Positions 1 to 8,812 of a stretch of DNA of 64,000 nucleotides are shown one piece after another. Location: positions 116,826 to 180,825 of the forward strand of contig NZ_BIMH01000007.1 in NCBI RefSeq assembly GCF_004000985.1, written 5' to 3'. The translations under genes and the position numbers were made by a program. Origin of the DNA: Paenibacillus validus NBRC 15382 (lineage in GTDB: Bacteria; Bacillota; Bacilli; Paenibacillales; NBRC-103111). The first letter of the stretch is position 1. Every line of letters starts with the position of its first letter. Below the pieces are notes generated by a model that had not been told where the DNA came from, searched no databases, and saw nothing but the letters and a program-made list of their open reading frames with translations.

Positions 1-1635
1 CTGGCTTCTCGCGTGGCCGGCATAATCGATCTGCACATAGTCGCCGGTCAGCCGGCCGGTTTCCCTGGAACGGTAACGGAATTCGTTGCCGAATCCTTGG
101 CTGCCTTGGCCCCGTTGCAAATTGTGTATACATTGGAAACCGTTATTGTCGAGCAGCAGGACATTGATTTTATAGCCTTCTTGAATAGAGGTGACCAGCT
201 CGGAGTGAAGCATCAAATAGCTGCCGTCGCCAACAAGCGCGTACACTTCCTTGTCCGGCTCCGCCATCTTAACGCCTAACGCCCCGCTCACCTCGTAACC
301 CATACACGAGAAACCGTATTCCATGTGGTAGGTTTTAGGCACTTTGCTTCTCCACAACCGCTGCAGGTCCCCCGGCATGCTGCCGGCTGCGCAAATGATG
401 ATGTCTTGTTCATCGATGAAACGGTTGATTTCGCCCAATACACGCGTTTGCGCTAATCCGTCGGGGTTCTCGGCGCTGTAGTAACGGTCGACCTCCTCAT
501 CCCACTGCTTCTTCAAAGTCTCGATATGACCGGCCTCATAACCGCTCCGGTACCCCGCTTGCTTCAAGGCCTCCGCCAAAACCGGAAGCGCTTCCTTCGC
601 ATCGGCAACGATCCGCTTGGCATCCATTTTATACGCATCAAACTTGCTGACGTTAATGGATAAGAAATCGACGTCCGGGTTTTGGAACGCTGTTTTGGAG
701 GAGGTTGGGAAATCCGCCAAACGCGTTCCGATCCCAATGATCAAATCGGCTTCCTTGGCCAGCAGGTTTCCCGCGAGCGAGCCGGTTACGCCAACCGCCC
801 CGATATTCAAGGGGTGATCCCAGGGCAAGGCGCTTTTCCCCGCTTGCGTCTCCGCCACCGGAATGTGGAACGCTTCCGCAAATGCCTTTAATGATTCGGC
901 AGCCTGGGAATAATGAACGCCTCCCCCGGCAATGATCAGCGGCTTCTTCTTGCCTCGGATCAGCTCAACGGCCCGTGCGACGGTTTCTTTATTCGGCGCT
1001 GCGCGCTCCACATCATGAACCCGTTTCCTGAAGAACGCGGCAGGGTAATCGTAGGCTTCGGTCTGTACGTCTTGCGGGAGCGCCAACGTTACCGCTCCCG
1101 TATCAACCGGATCCGTAAGCACGCGCATCGCATTCGTAAGCGCAGTTATCAGTTGTTCGGGGCGGGTTATGCGATCCCAATACTTGCTCACCGGCTTGAA
1201 GGCGTCATTGGCCGATATGGTGTAATCGCTCGGATTTTCGATTTGCTGCAATACCGGATCCGGCTGCCGGGACGCGAAAATATCGCCAGGCAGCAGCAGG
1301 ACGGGAATGCGGTTTACGGTTGCCGTCCCTGCGGCCGTCACCATGTTCAGCGCTCCGGGTCCGATCGACGACGTGCAAGCGAAAATTTCCGTCCGATTGT
1401 TTTGTTTGGCAAAAGCGATTGCCGCATTGGCCATACCCTGCTCGTTTTTACCTTGGTAGTAAGTCAGACTTCCCCGATCATTCTCGAGGGCTTCCCCTAT
1501 TCCCGTCACATTCCCGTGGCCGAAAATGCCGAAGACACCCTTGACGAATTTGCGTTCCGTCCCATCGACACGGATATACTGGTTATCCAGGTACTTCAGC
1601 AAGGCCTGAGCCATCGTTAATCGTATCGTTTGCAT
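1..1635 (-). CDS. iolD: IolD-type trihydroxycyclohexane-1,2-dione hydrolase, partial (3' end outside window)
   Basis: Thiamine-diphosphate enzyme. In the family it opens the ring of 3D-(3,5/4)-trihydroxycyclohexane-1,2-dione to 5-deoxyglucuronate in cytosolic myo-inositol breakdown. 545 codons are visible before the left edge; the family is about 640 residues, so the C-terminus is missing. The cofactor motif is visible: GDGSY at residues 469-473 and NN at 497-498. The ThDP-activating glutamate lies in GKNEQG at about residue 65. The N-terminus [16 protein letters not shown] is typical of IolD. The ATG start is preceded by AAGGAG ten bases upstream. It is the last gene visible in a five-gene minus-strand operon, 46 bases after the IolG-like dehydrogenase. 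No other classical iol gene (iolB, C, E or J) is in view. Confidence 0.9.
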   Translation of the reverse strand, partial: MQTIRLTMAQALLKYLDNQYIRVDGTERKFVKGVFGIFGHGNVTGIGEALENDRGSLTYYQGKNEQGMANAAIAFAKQNNRTEIFACTSSIGPGALNMVTAAGTATVNRIPVLLLPGDIFASRQPDPVLQQIENPSDYTISANDAFKPVSKYWDRITRPEQLITALTNAMRVLTDPVDTGAVTLALPQDVQTEAYDYPAAFFRKRVHDVERAAPNKETVARAVELIRGKKKPLIIAGGGVHYSQAAESLKAFAEAFHIPVAETQAGKSALPWDHPLNIGAVGVTGSLAGNLLAKEADLIIGIGTRLADFPTSSKTAFQNPDVDFLSINVSKFDAYKMDAKRIVADAKEALPVLAEALKQAGYRSGYEAGHIETLKKQWDEEVDRYYSAENPDGLAQTRVLGEINRFIDEQDIIICAAGSMPGDLQRLWRSKVPKTYHMEYGFSCMGYEVSGALGVKMAEPDKEVYALVGDGSYLMLHSELVTSIQEGYKINVLLLDNNGFQCIHNLQRGQGSQGFGNEFRYRSRETGRLTGDYVQIDYAGHARSQ

Positions 1636-1681
1636 GCTTGCAACACTCCTTGATATGGATTGGGGTTCAAGAAGACCCGGA

Positions 1682-2695
1682 TTAAGCGTTGACGGTTTGG
1701 ATCTGGACAAGCTTCCCGGATTTGAACGAATCCGTTGCGGCGATCGCGATCGCAAGTGCAGCCTTGCCGTCTTCTTCGGTACAATCCGGTTTCGTTCCGT
1801 TCATCAGACTTTCAATAAAATGAGCCATCTCCAGCAAATAAGCATCTTTAAACTTGCTTGGAAAATCAGGAATAATGTCGTATGTGCTGCCTTGGTGGTT
1901 CAAAATTTGGATGTTATGCTCGCGCAGCGAGCCGATTGTGATAACCCCTTCCGTACCGACGATTTCTCCCCGGATGTCGTAGCCGTAAGGCGCAATACGC
2001 ATCGTTTCGATATCGCCAGCCGCTCCGTTGCTGAATTGAAGCGTTGTCAGAGCCTGGTCGACATCTCCGTATTCGGACAAGAAGGCGTGCATCAAGACAT
2101 GACCCGTTGCTTGAACGGAGACGACATCCGCATTCATCAAATATCTGGCGATGTCATAGTCGTGAATGGAAATGTCCAAATAAATGCCTCCGCTGTGCTT
2201 GATGAACGAGGCCGGCGGCACATTGCCGTCCCGGCTTAAGCCTTTGAAGTAAATCGGCTGGCCGATGTCCCCCTTCGCGATTCTCTTCTTCGCTTCGTGA
2301 TAGGCGGGGTCGAATCGTCTCATAAATCCGACCTGACAGACGACGTTGTTTTTACGAATCGCCTCAATCACTTCGTCCGCTTCCGCTAACGTTTGCGTGA
2401 TCGGCTTTTCCACAAAAATTTGTTTTCCCTTTGCAGCCGCTTTTTTGATCATCTCCGCATGTGTGGAAGTAGGCGTCACAATGACCACCGCATCGATATC
2501 CGGATTGTTAAACGCGTCGTCCGGATCGATCGAATAGCTTTCAATCCCCAGCTCGCTCGCGACCTGCTCCGCCCGGCCTGCAATCGGATCGATGACGGTC
2601 AGCAGCCGTGCCCCCCTGATTTTTGTCGCCAAGTTTTCCGCATGCCAGTACCCTAAACGACCTAATCCCAATACAGCGCAACGAATTTGCTTCAT
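1682..2695 (-). CDS. iolG: Inositol 2-dehydrogenase-like Gfo/Idh/MocA oxidoreductase (IolG-like)
   Basis: NAD(P)-dependent sugar or cyclitol dehydrogenase, 337 residues from the chosen ATG. It has an N-terminal Rossmann fold ([13 protein letters not shown] from residue 10), the family EKP motif at 96-98 and the catalytic-type HDYD at 178-181. GFMRRFDP and the SGG..LD..IHDYD pattern resemble inositol 2-dehydrogenases, so oxidation of myo- or scyllo-inositol is the likely role, supported by IolD next door. A GTG nine bases further upstream could also start the frame; I prefer the ATG because GGTGG sits just before it. Substrate assignment among inositol isomers is inference. Confidence 0.8.
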   Translation of the reverse strand: MKQIRCAVLGLGRLGYWHAENLATKIRGARLLTVIDPIAGRAEQVASELGIESYSIDPDDAFNNPDIDAVVIVTPTSTHAEMIKKAAAKGKQIFVEKPITQTLAEADEVIEAIRKNNVVCQVGFMRRFDPAYHEAKKRIAKGDIGQPIYFKGLSRDGNVPPASFIKHSGGIYLDISIHDYDIARYLMNADVVSVQATGHVLMHAFLSEYGDVDQALTTLQFSNGAAGDIETMRIAPYGYDIRGEIVGTEGVITIGSLREHNIQILNHQGSTYDIIPDFPSKFKDAYLLEMAHFIESLMNGTKPDCTEEDGKAALAIAIAATDSFKSGKLVQIQTVNA

Positions 2696-2734
2696 GCTGT
2701 CCACCGCTTTCTTTTGATTTGTTTGGTTTGATGT

Positions 2735-4183
2735 TTATAGCTGCTCTTCCAAATTCACGGCTACGGTTACGGTTTCCAGCATCTCTTCGATGGCAAATGC
2801 CGGCCCCTCTTTGCCCATACCGCTTTCTTTGACTCCGCCGTAAGGCATTTGATCGGCGCGGAAGCTGCTCGTATCGTTAATCATGACTCCCCCGACCTCA
2901 AGCAAATAAGGAATCGTGTGCGCAAGAGAAACCGATTGGGTAAATACACCGGCCTGCAAGCCGTATTTGGAGTCATTGACCAGCCGGACGGCTTCTTCGA
3001 TCGTCTCATAAGTGGCAATCGATACGACGGGAGCGAACACCTCCTCATCGACGACCTTCATGCCCTTGGTAGCGCCGGTAAGAACCGTCGGGTAATACAC
3101 GTTGTTCTCTCTTCTGCCGCCGGTCCAAATCTTCGCGCCTTGTTCAACGGCCTCGTTCACCCACCCTTCAATGCGGATCGCTTCTTTCTCACTGATCATA
3201 GGCCCAACGATTGTGGAAGGATCCAGCGGATCGCCGACCTTGAGGCTTGCCGTGTATCTGAGAAACGCCTCCATGAAAATTTGTTCGATCTCTTTGTGCA
3301 CGTAGATGCGTTGTACGGAGATACAAATTTGGCCTGCATGCGCAAAGGACATTCGAGCCAGCTTGGCCGCAGCCGTTTCCACATCGGCGTCTTGGTGGAC
3401 AATCGTTGCGGAGTTCGACCCCAGCTCCAGCGTCACTCTTCGCATCCCGATCGTTCGATGGATATGCTTCCCGACTTCGGGAGACCCGGTAAAGGTATAC
3501 TTATGGATCCGTTGATCCGTGAGTAATTGATCGCCCAAGGTGGAGCCGCTTCCCACCAAACAGCTTGCGAAACCTTTCGGCAAACCGGCTTTCTCCAGAA
3601 GCTCGCACAGCTTCAGAGCGGAATAAGCGGTATCCGAAGCCGGTTTAATGATGACGGGATTGCCTGCCGCCAAGGCCGGAGCGACCTTGTGGACAACCAG
3701 ATTTAAGGGAAAGTTGAAAGGCGTTATCGCACAAACAAGGCCTATCGGTTTTTTGATCGTGTAAATGAGCCGCTTGCCGATGTTAAGATTGGGCGCCACT
3801 TGAGCCGGAATCATCTCGCCGGTAATTTTGATCGCTTCCTCTGCCGACAACAAGAAAATCAGCGCCGACCGGTTTACCTCAGTCCTGGCATCCACAATCG
3901 GCTTACCGCCTTCGGCGGCAATCGCCTCCGCGAATTCCTCCAGATGGTCAAGCAGCAGATGATACATCTTCATCAGAACCTGAAATCTCTGGGCGGGAGC
4001 GAAGTCGGATTGCCTGAACGCCCGCTCCGCCGCTTCCAGCGCCGCATTCTTCTCCGCTTCTCCCGCCTTGCTAATTTGTGCGAATAATTCACCTGTATAT
4101 TTATTGTAAATAGGATGCAGCTCGGAAGTTTCAACCCATTCACCGCCTATGAACAGCGGCTTAATTGTTTTTTGCGCCAGCAT
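2735..4183 (-). CDS. NAD(P)-dependent aldehyde dehydrogenase
   Basis: Full-length (482 residues) ALDH superfamily protein that oxidises an aldehyde to an acid in the cytosol. The catalytic cysteine is C287 in HAGQICIS, the general base is E253 in LELGSN, and the cofactor loop FTGSPEVG is at 231-238. The AGQICISVQR signature resembles lactaldehyde, phosphonoacetaldehyde or succinate-semialdehyde-type enzymes more than the CoA-acylating IolA, so it is not the classical malonate-semialdehyde enzyme of inositol breakdown. ATG start with GAAGGAGG upstream. It lies inside the inositol-like operon, 39 bases before the IolG-like gene and 81 bases after the MFS gene. The aldehyde substrate is unknown. 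Confidence 0.9.
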   Translation of the reverse strand: MLAQKTIKPLFIGGEWVETSELHPIYNKYTGELFAQISKAGEAEKNAALEAAERAFRQSDFAPAQRFQVLMKMYHLLLDHLEEFAEAIAAEGGKPIVDARTEVNRSALIFLLSAEEAIKITGEMIPAQVAPNLNIGKRLIYTIKKPIGLVCAITPFNFPLNLVVHKVAPALAAGNPVIIKPASDTAYSALKLCELLEKAGLPKGFASCLVGSGSTLGDQLLTDQRIHKYTFTGSPEVGKHIHRTIGMRRVTLELGSNSATIVHQDADVETAAAKLARMSFAHAGQICISVQRIYVHKEIEQIFMEAFLRYTASLKVGDPLDPSTIVGPMISEKEAIRIEGWVNEAVEQGAKIWTGGRRENNVYYPTVLTGATKGMKVVDEEVFAPVVSIATYETIEEAVRLVNDSKYGLQAGVFTQSVSLAHTIPYLLEVGGVMINDTSSFRADQMPYGGVKESGMGKEGPAFAIEEMLETVTVAVNLEEQL

Positions 4184-4264
4184 GGCGACCCTCCTTCATT
4201 CCTTTTTAATAGCATAACACCTGGGGAAAGCCTTTAACCTAAAGCTATAAATAGTTGCCTTATT

Positions 4265-5485
4265 TTATCCGCTTCCCGCTGCGCTTGCGCTTCTGCTGTC
4301 CCTCGCATGAGCATTCGCCGATTTGTCCGAACGGTTCCAGTACACGGTCAAACAGGCCGCGAGCAAGCCTGTCGCCGCTGAGAACAGGAAGCCGCCGGTT
4401 AAATCGGAGCCGTCGTTAAACCATCCGGCAAGGAAAGGTCCCAGGAAAATACCGAGCGAGTAGAACGCCTGATAAAATCCCATAGCGGTTCCGCGCTTCT
4501 CCTGGCTGATCCCTCGCAGCGCCAAGCTTAACAACAATGGAAAGCTCAGTCCTTGCGCAAATCCGTTGATCCCCTGGGTCAAGCACAGCAAGCCAAGATC
4601 ATGAATAAACGGGGTGGCGAGCGTAAAGACGGCGCTGCCTGCAAAACCGATCGTCAAAGTCGTCCAGCTCCCCCATCGTTTCATAAACAGTCGACCCGAC
4701 AGGAAGGTGGCGATTGCATGGGGAATCATAAAAGCAACGACCAGCATGCTGATGGCCTCTTCCGTTCCGCCAATCTTGAATGCCTGCAGCGGTGTAAACC
4801 CGAATATGGTAATAAACAACGTACTGTGGCAGATCGTGGAGAGCAAGGATACTTTCAACAAGTTCGGCTCTCTCACAACGGCGGTCAATCCGTCCCAACC
4901 CACAGGTTTCTTGAAAGATTGGCTCTCCGTATCCTTAATGCCCAGAGAAAGCAGCGCGCCTAGCATAGCGAAAGCGAGTGCGACCCAAAAGGGGGCGTGC
5001 CACCCCCAACCGCTGACGAGAAATGCGCTTGCGCTCATTCCCAGAAGCTGAGCAGCCACGGTAACGAACTGTATGTTGGACATCGCTTTGGCTATGTTCC
5101 CGCTTGCAAAATAAGCCGAATACAGAACCGTAAAGACGACCCAAGTCGACGCGGATACGCCCGAGACAAGTCTGGACACTAAGATCCAGCCGAAATCCCC
5201 CATTAATAAGCCCATGCAGCTCAGCATGCTCATAACCAAACCGAGTGAAACGAACAGCTTCCTTTGGCTTAAATAATCCGACATCATGCCCAGTGGAAAT
5301 CGGATAAGCAATTGGGTAATGCCGTAACTGCCCAGAATCAAGCCGATCAAGAGATGACCGGCCCCCTTCTGCTCCAGATAGGAGGATAAGATTGGCGAAT
5401 ACACATACTGGGAAGACCAGAACAGGAAGGTAACCGCGATAAACAGCGCATGATCTTTGACTCGGATACCATGAATTTTCTCGAT
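4265..5485 (-). CDS. MFS transporter, apparent non-canonical start
   Basis: Twelve-helix-type major facilitator protein, probably the sugar or cyclitol permease of this operon. The frame from GTG at 5404 begins inside the first membrane helix (VYSPILSSYLEQKGAG). Codons upstream of it encode the missing half, including HALFIAVTFLFWSSQY. No ATG, GTG or TTG lies in frame between an in-frame TAG just upstream and that GTG, yet AAGGAGG sits at 5494-5500 exactly eight bases before an in-frame ATC at 5483-5485. I therefore give 5485 (406 residues), with the GTG at 5404 (379 residues) as the conservative alternative. Loops between helices 2 and 3 show RFPLGMMSDYLSQRK, an MFS signature. A point change that destroyed an ATG is also possible. 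Confidence 0.75.
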   Translation of the reverse strand: MEKIHGIRVKDHALFIAVTFLFWSSQYVYSPILSSYLEQKGAGHLLIGLILGSYGITQLLIRFPLGMMSDYLSQRKLFVSLGLVMSMLSCMGLLMGDFGWILVSRLVSGVSASTWVVFTVLYSAYFASGNIAKAMSNIQFVTVAAQLLGMSASAFLVSGWGWHAPFWVALAFAMLGALLSLGIKDTESQSFKKPVGWDGLTAVVREPNLLKVSLLSTICHSTLFITIFGFTPLQAFKIGGTEEAISMLVVAFMIPHAIATFLSGRLFMKRWGSWTTLTIGFAGSAVFTLATPFIHDLGLLCLTQGINGFAQGLSFPLLLSLALRGISQEKRGTAMGFYQAFYSLGIFLGPFLAGWFNDGSDLTGGFLFSAATGLLAACLTVYWNRSDKSANAHARDSRSASAAGSG

Positions 5486-5552
5486 GTCTACAACCTCCTT
5501 GATGGAGTTCTATGCGCATACGGCAGCCTGCGCATTCCTTCGTAGCAAGACT

Positions 5553-6551
5553 TTAATCGACGGTGACGAAAGCTTCCCTCTCGATCGATTCATAGCAGGC
5601 GTCAATCACTTTCATATTCTGGATGGTGTTGGCCGGCGTATAGAATGGCGTCAAGCCTTCCAGCACACATTGCGAGAAATGCTCGACTTGCAGCACATAC
5701 TGATGGCCCGCGATCGTTTCATCCCTCGAGGCCCCATCGTCCGTTTCCACCGTGATCGAGGATACCCCGTCCGTTAATTGCGGTAAAAACGCCCGGTTCA
5801 CCCTCACGCATCCCTTGGTGCCCACAATTTCATAATGATGCCGCTGCTTCTGATCCATTGAGGCATCGAACAAGGCCGTCATCCCGTTCTTCAACTCCAT
5901 GAACCCGGCTGCCGACAGATCCACCCCGCCCGGCTTATCTTTCTTAGCCGATACAAACACCCGCTCAGGCTCGGTACCCAGCACATTCCGGATCGCGTGC
6001 ACGCAGTAGCAGCCCACATCATACAAACAGCCTCCGCCCAGCTCCGGATTCGTGCGAATGTTGCTTTCCCGCCCCTCAAGGAAGAACGAAAAGCTTACCT
6101 TCATGGTCTTGAGTTCTCCGAGCTCGCCGGAAGCTATTATCTCCCGGACCCGTTGATGCTGCGGATGAAATTGGTACATGAACGCTTCCATAAAAATAAC
6201 GCCGTGCCGATGACAAGCTTCGATCATATGTGCCGTCTCTTCGGCCGTTAATGCGGCAGGCTTCTCGCATAAGACGTGTTTGCCTTTCTCTGCGGCTTTG
6301 ATCACCCACTCGGCGTGGAGCGAGTTCGGCAGCGGAATATAGACCGCGTCGATGTTCGGATCTTCCAGCAGCGCGTCGTACGTCTCGTACACGTTCTCAA
6401 TCTGGAATCGCGCAGCGATTTCTTTCGCGCTCGGCTTTGAGCTGGCGATTGCTGTCACCTCCGCGTTGACCGCATCCCGAAAAGCCGGAAGCAATTCCTC
6501 CTGCGCGATTTTGGCCGTGCTGATAATTCCCCATCGAACCTTGTTACTCAT
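5553..6551 (-). CDS. Gfo/Idh/MocA family oxidoreductase
   Basis: Predicted NAD(P)-dependent dehydrogenase of a sugar, cyclitol or diol, 332 residues. It has an N-terminal Rossmann domain (WGIISTAKIAQEEL near residue 7), the EKP motif at 96-98 and a C-terminal alpha/beta substrate domain with MEAFMYQFHPQ. The pattern resembles the dihydrodiol dehydrogenase or 1,5-anhydrofructose reductase-like branch, not IolG, so the operon carries two unlike oxidoreductases. The start is the ATG at MSNKVRWG, preceded by GGAAGGGG seven bases away; the open frame extends further upstream without a good site. First gene of the inositol-like operon. Confidence 0.85.
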   Translation of the reverse strand: MSNKVRWGIISTAKIAQEELLPAFRDAVNAEVTAIASSKPSAKEIAARFQIENVYETYDALLEDPNIDAVYIPLPNSLHAEWVIKAAEKGKHVLCEKPAALTAEETAHMIEACHRHGVIFMEAFMYQFHPQHQRVREIIASGELGELKTMKVSFSFFLEGRESNIRTNPELGGGCLYDVGCYCVHAIRNVLGTEPERVFVSAKKDKPGGVDLSAAGFMELKNGMTALFDASMDQKQRHHYEIVGTKGCVRVNRAFLPQLTDGVSSITVETDDGASRDETIAGHQYVLQVEHFSQCVLEGLTPFYTPANTIQNMKVIDACYESIEREAFVTVD

Positions 6552-6990
6552 CGTTTGACCCCTTCCGGTTTTTATGGCATTACAGGTACGTGGCCGCAGA
6601 TGAACGGAAGCGCTTTCAAAAGGGATTTGTTGCATGGCTGCCGCCTCTCCCTGTCTAAGTTGCATCCTCCTTCTCTATCGACCGGAGGTTATCGGTTATG
6701 TAAGGCCTATATAAGGAAAGTGTTTAACCTGAATTCTGCTGGTTTGCGCATTTAATTCCAACTAAGCGGAGCTGCTTTACGATAAATTCCCTTAAATCCA
6801 GCCCGTATCGCCGGATATTACTCACATTCATGCGTTCTAACTATCGTCTGACCTCGCTAATTGGTCTGCATTTTAGGGAAAGCCTTTTCCTTATTCTATG
6901 GTTTTTATTTTAGCATATATGGCAATATTTATCAACCCTGAAATTCTTTGGCGCTTATTCGCACCCTGCCTATTCCCTATTCGTCATACG
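6552..6990. other. Non-coding stretch upstream of the inositol-like operon
   Basis: Apart from the cre-like site at 6605-6618 I see no supportable gene. Short open frames here have neither a Shine-Dalgarno site nor a recognisable product. AT-rich runs at about 6880-6930 and 6700-6740 may hold the operon promoter, but no clear -35/-10 pair stands out. Confidence 0.5.
6605..6618 (-). promoter_or_regulatory. Candidate CcpA cre site
   Basis: On the minus strand it reads TGAAAGCGCTTCCG, one base off the TGNAANCGNNNNCA catabolite-responsive consensus. It lies 54-67 bases upstream of the start of the first gene in the inositol-like operon, where it could repress transcription on preferred sugars. 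No convincing sigma-A promoter was found beside it. Confidence 0.5.
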
Positions 6991-7412
6991 TCAATAAAGC
7001 ACGGTGTCGCCCGCATGAATCGACGTCAACTCTTCCGTCGCTTGAACGGCGCAGGCCAGCGGCTCGGTTAGGGCCGCTTCTTCAAGCGTGACATGGTCCG
7101 GAATTTTATAAATCATATCCTCTCGGGCCATGACATATTTCGTAAAGCCGCCGTCTATACCTGAGCCTAATGATCTGCGGTCATTGCATAATATATAATT
7201 TCCCGTTGTACAGTACGCGCATATGACGCATGTAATGGCGGTGGAAGGCAGAACGGTCACCCGATCCCCCTTCCTGATATGTTTCACCTTCTCGCCTGCT
7301 TCAACAACGATCCCCGAAAATTCATGCCCGATGCTCACAGGCGGGTAACTCTTATAGGTGTCATGGTAAATATGCAGACCCGTTCCGCAAATGTTTTTAC
7401 GACAGCTTTCAT
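6991..7412 (-). pseudogene. Decayed zinc-dependent alcohol dehydrogenase
   Basis: Remnant of a medium-chain zinc alcohol or polyol dehydrogenase. A good start region remains (GGGGAGGG, then ATG AAA GCT GTC, giving MKAVVKT). The N-terminal barrel start is then deleted, and the homology resumes in another frame as CGTGLHIYHDTYKSYPP followed by SIGHEFSGIV. The structural zinc loop is recognisable (CVICAYCTTGNYILC). The frame stops at GDTVLY, exactly where the Rossmann glycine motif should begin, so the cofactor domain is lost. It therefore has an internal deletion plus frameshift and a 3' truncation, and cannot encode an active enzyme. Confidence 0.85.
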
Positions 7413-7524
7413 TTTCACCCTCCCCTGGATTCGATTTGGCAAGGTAAACCTTTACCCTCCAATGAGCTTATACTAGCATTATTTTTAGAACTGTACAACA
7501 AAATTATTAGCGCTGGACTGTTCA

Positions 7525-7563
7525 TAAAAACAAGACGGGAGACTCCATAGAGCCCCCCGCCTT
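7525..7563 (-). terminator. Rho-independent terminator after the SR1P-like gene
   Basis: On the minus strand AAGGCGGG pairs with CCCGTCTT (one G-U) around an inner CTC/GAG stem, followed by TTGTTTTTATG. It lies 35 bases after the stop of the SR1P-like gene and would end the transketolase operon transcript. Confidence 0.75.
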
Positions 7564-7597
7564 GGTCCTGCTACTTTTCAGTCCGATTGTTCGGATG

Positions 7598-7768
7598 TCA
7601 GCATTCCGTCATTGGCCGGTCCGTCTTCACCCGCGATTCCAAGCAATCGGGCCTTTGACAGTCGGAATAATAAAAAGTTATTTTCTCGGAATCGAATGTT
7701 GCAATCATATGCTCGCAATACTTGCACAGGATCGTTCCAAGCTCAACCCGGGAAGTTGCGTTGTCCAT
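7598..7768 (-). CDS. SR1P-like GapA-binding peptide
   Basis: 56-residue protein whose core, LGTILCKYCEHMIATFD followed by SEKITFYYSDC, matches the SR1P family as I recall it (GTIVCQ.C...I..FE.EKVT.LY..C). In Bacillus subtilis SR1P is encoded within the SR1 regulatory RNA and binds glyceraldehyde-3-phosphate dehydrogenase GapA. A CxxC pair (CKYC) and a second cysteine pair (C.RPDC) are visible. ATG start with AAAGGA ten bases upstream; a longer open frame exists but lacks a site. It sits 78 bases downstream of the transketolase C-terminal subunit and directly before a strong terminator, so it may be the tail of that operon or an independent small RNA. Confidence 0.7.
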   Translation of the reverse strand: MDNATSRVELGTILCKYCEHMIATFDSEKITFYYSDCQRPDCLESRVKTDRPMTEC

Positions 7769-7846
7769 ACATGATCCATCCTTTCTTCCATCCGCTGCAC
7801 GGATTCGGAAACATGGCCGGCATAACCCGCTGCGCAACGCCTTTCG

Positions 7847-8809
7847 TTATAACAAGCTTTTCACGGTCTGGGCGATCCCCTGAGGGTCCATCCCGTAATA
7901 TTTGTACACTTCGTTGGGCTCGCCGAGAACGGCAAACTGGTCGGGCAGGCCGATTCGCTTAAACTTGCAGGCAACGCCCGCCTCCGCAATAATCTCGGCC
8001 ACAGCGCCGCCAAGGCCTCCGTTGATGCTCTGGTCCTCGACGGTCACGACGCAGCCTGTCTCCAAGGCGGCTCGGAGCACCGCATCCGTATCAAACGGCT
8101 TGATCGTGTGCATGTCGATGACTCTCGCCTTGATCCCCGATTGTTCCAGCTCTTTGGCCGCCATCAACGACCAGTATACGCTGCTGCCCGTGCCGATCAG
8201 CGTCAGATCTTTGCCTTCCTGAACGGTGATGGACTTGCCGATTTGAAATTCATAATCGTTATTCAGGTAGACGTCCGGTTCCGCGCCTCTGGCAATGCGG
8301 ATAATCATGGGACCCGGATAACTCATCGATTCCCGGACCACTCTTGCGCACTGGTTGGCATCGGCGGGGCAAATAATGGTCAAATTCGGCACCGCCCTGT
8401 AGAAGGACAGGTCGGCGATCGCATTGTGGGTGGGCCCGCCGCCGGATGTGACTCCCGCGTGAGTGCCAATGAGCCTGACGGGCACATCATTGTAGGCGAT
8501 ATCCGCATGGATCTGGTCTGCGGCTCTCAGAGGCAGGAACGGTCCGAACACTTGCGAAAACACAATTTTGCCCGATAACGCCAATCCTGCCGATATGCCC
8601 ACCTGGTTCGCTTCCGCGATCCCGACATTAAAGCAGCGGTCCGGATATTTGCTCATGAATTTGCCGACAGTCGAGGATGGAGCTACGTTATCGGAGCAAA
8701 GAAAGGCAAACTCCAACCCTTCATCGGCCATTTTCATCAACTCTGAACCATAAACCTCTCTGGCCGAAGACAAAATTTGATCAAAATTCAAACTAATTTC
8801 CACTGCCAT
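7847..8809 (-). CDS. Transketolase, C-terminal (Pyr/C) subunit
   Basis: Second half of a split transketolase, 320 residues. It supplies the pyrimidine-binding and C-terminal domains that pair with the N-terminal subunit encoded four bases upstream. The cofactor-activating glutamate lies in NVGIAEANQVG (E66). THAGVTSGGGPTHNAIADL is the transketolase substrate-side loop, and the C-terminal Rossmann-like half includes VVTVEDQSINGGLGGAV. The enzyme would move a two-carbon ketol unit between sugars. Split forms are common in Bacillota catabolic operons. ATG start with AAGGTGAGAT upstream. The presence of a dedicated pair beside an SDR, an ADH and an importer suggests a pathway-specific transketolase. 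Confidence 0.9.
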   Translation of the reverse strand: MAVEISLNFDQILSSAREVYGSELMKMADEGLEFAFLCSDNVAPSSTVGKFMSKYPDRCFNVGIAEANQVGISAGLALSGKIVFSQVFGPFLPLRAADQIHADIAYNDVPVRLIGTHAGVTSGGGPTHNAIADLSFYRAVPNLTIICPADANQCARVVRESMSYPGPMIIRIARGAEPDVYLNNDYEFQIGKSITVQEGKDLTLIGTGSSVYWSLMAAKELEQSGIKARVIDMHTIKPFDTDAVLRAALETGCVVTVEDQSINGGLGGAVAEIIAEAGVACKFKRIGLPDQFAVLGEPNEVYKYYGMDPQGIAQTVKSLL

Positions 8810-8812
8810 AGC

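Noticed and set aside
913..1620. Long plus-strand open frame inside iolD
   Set aside because: It is antisense to a clear IolD coding region and its translation has no family features; many similar antisense frames across the window were dropped for the same reason.
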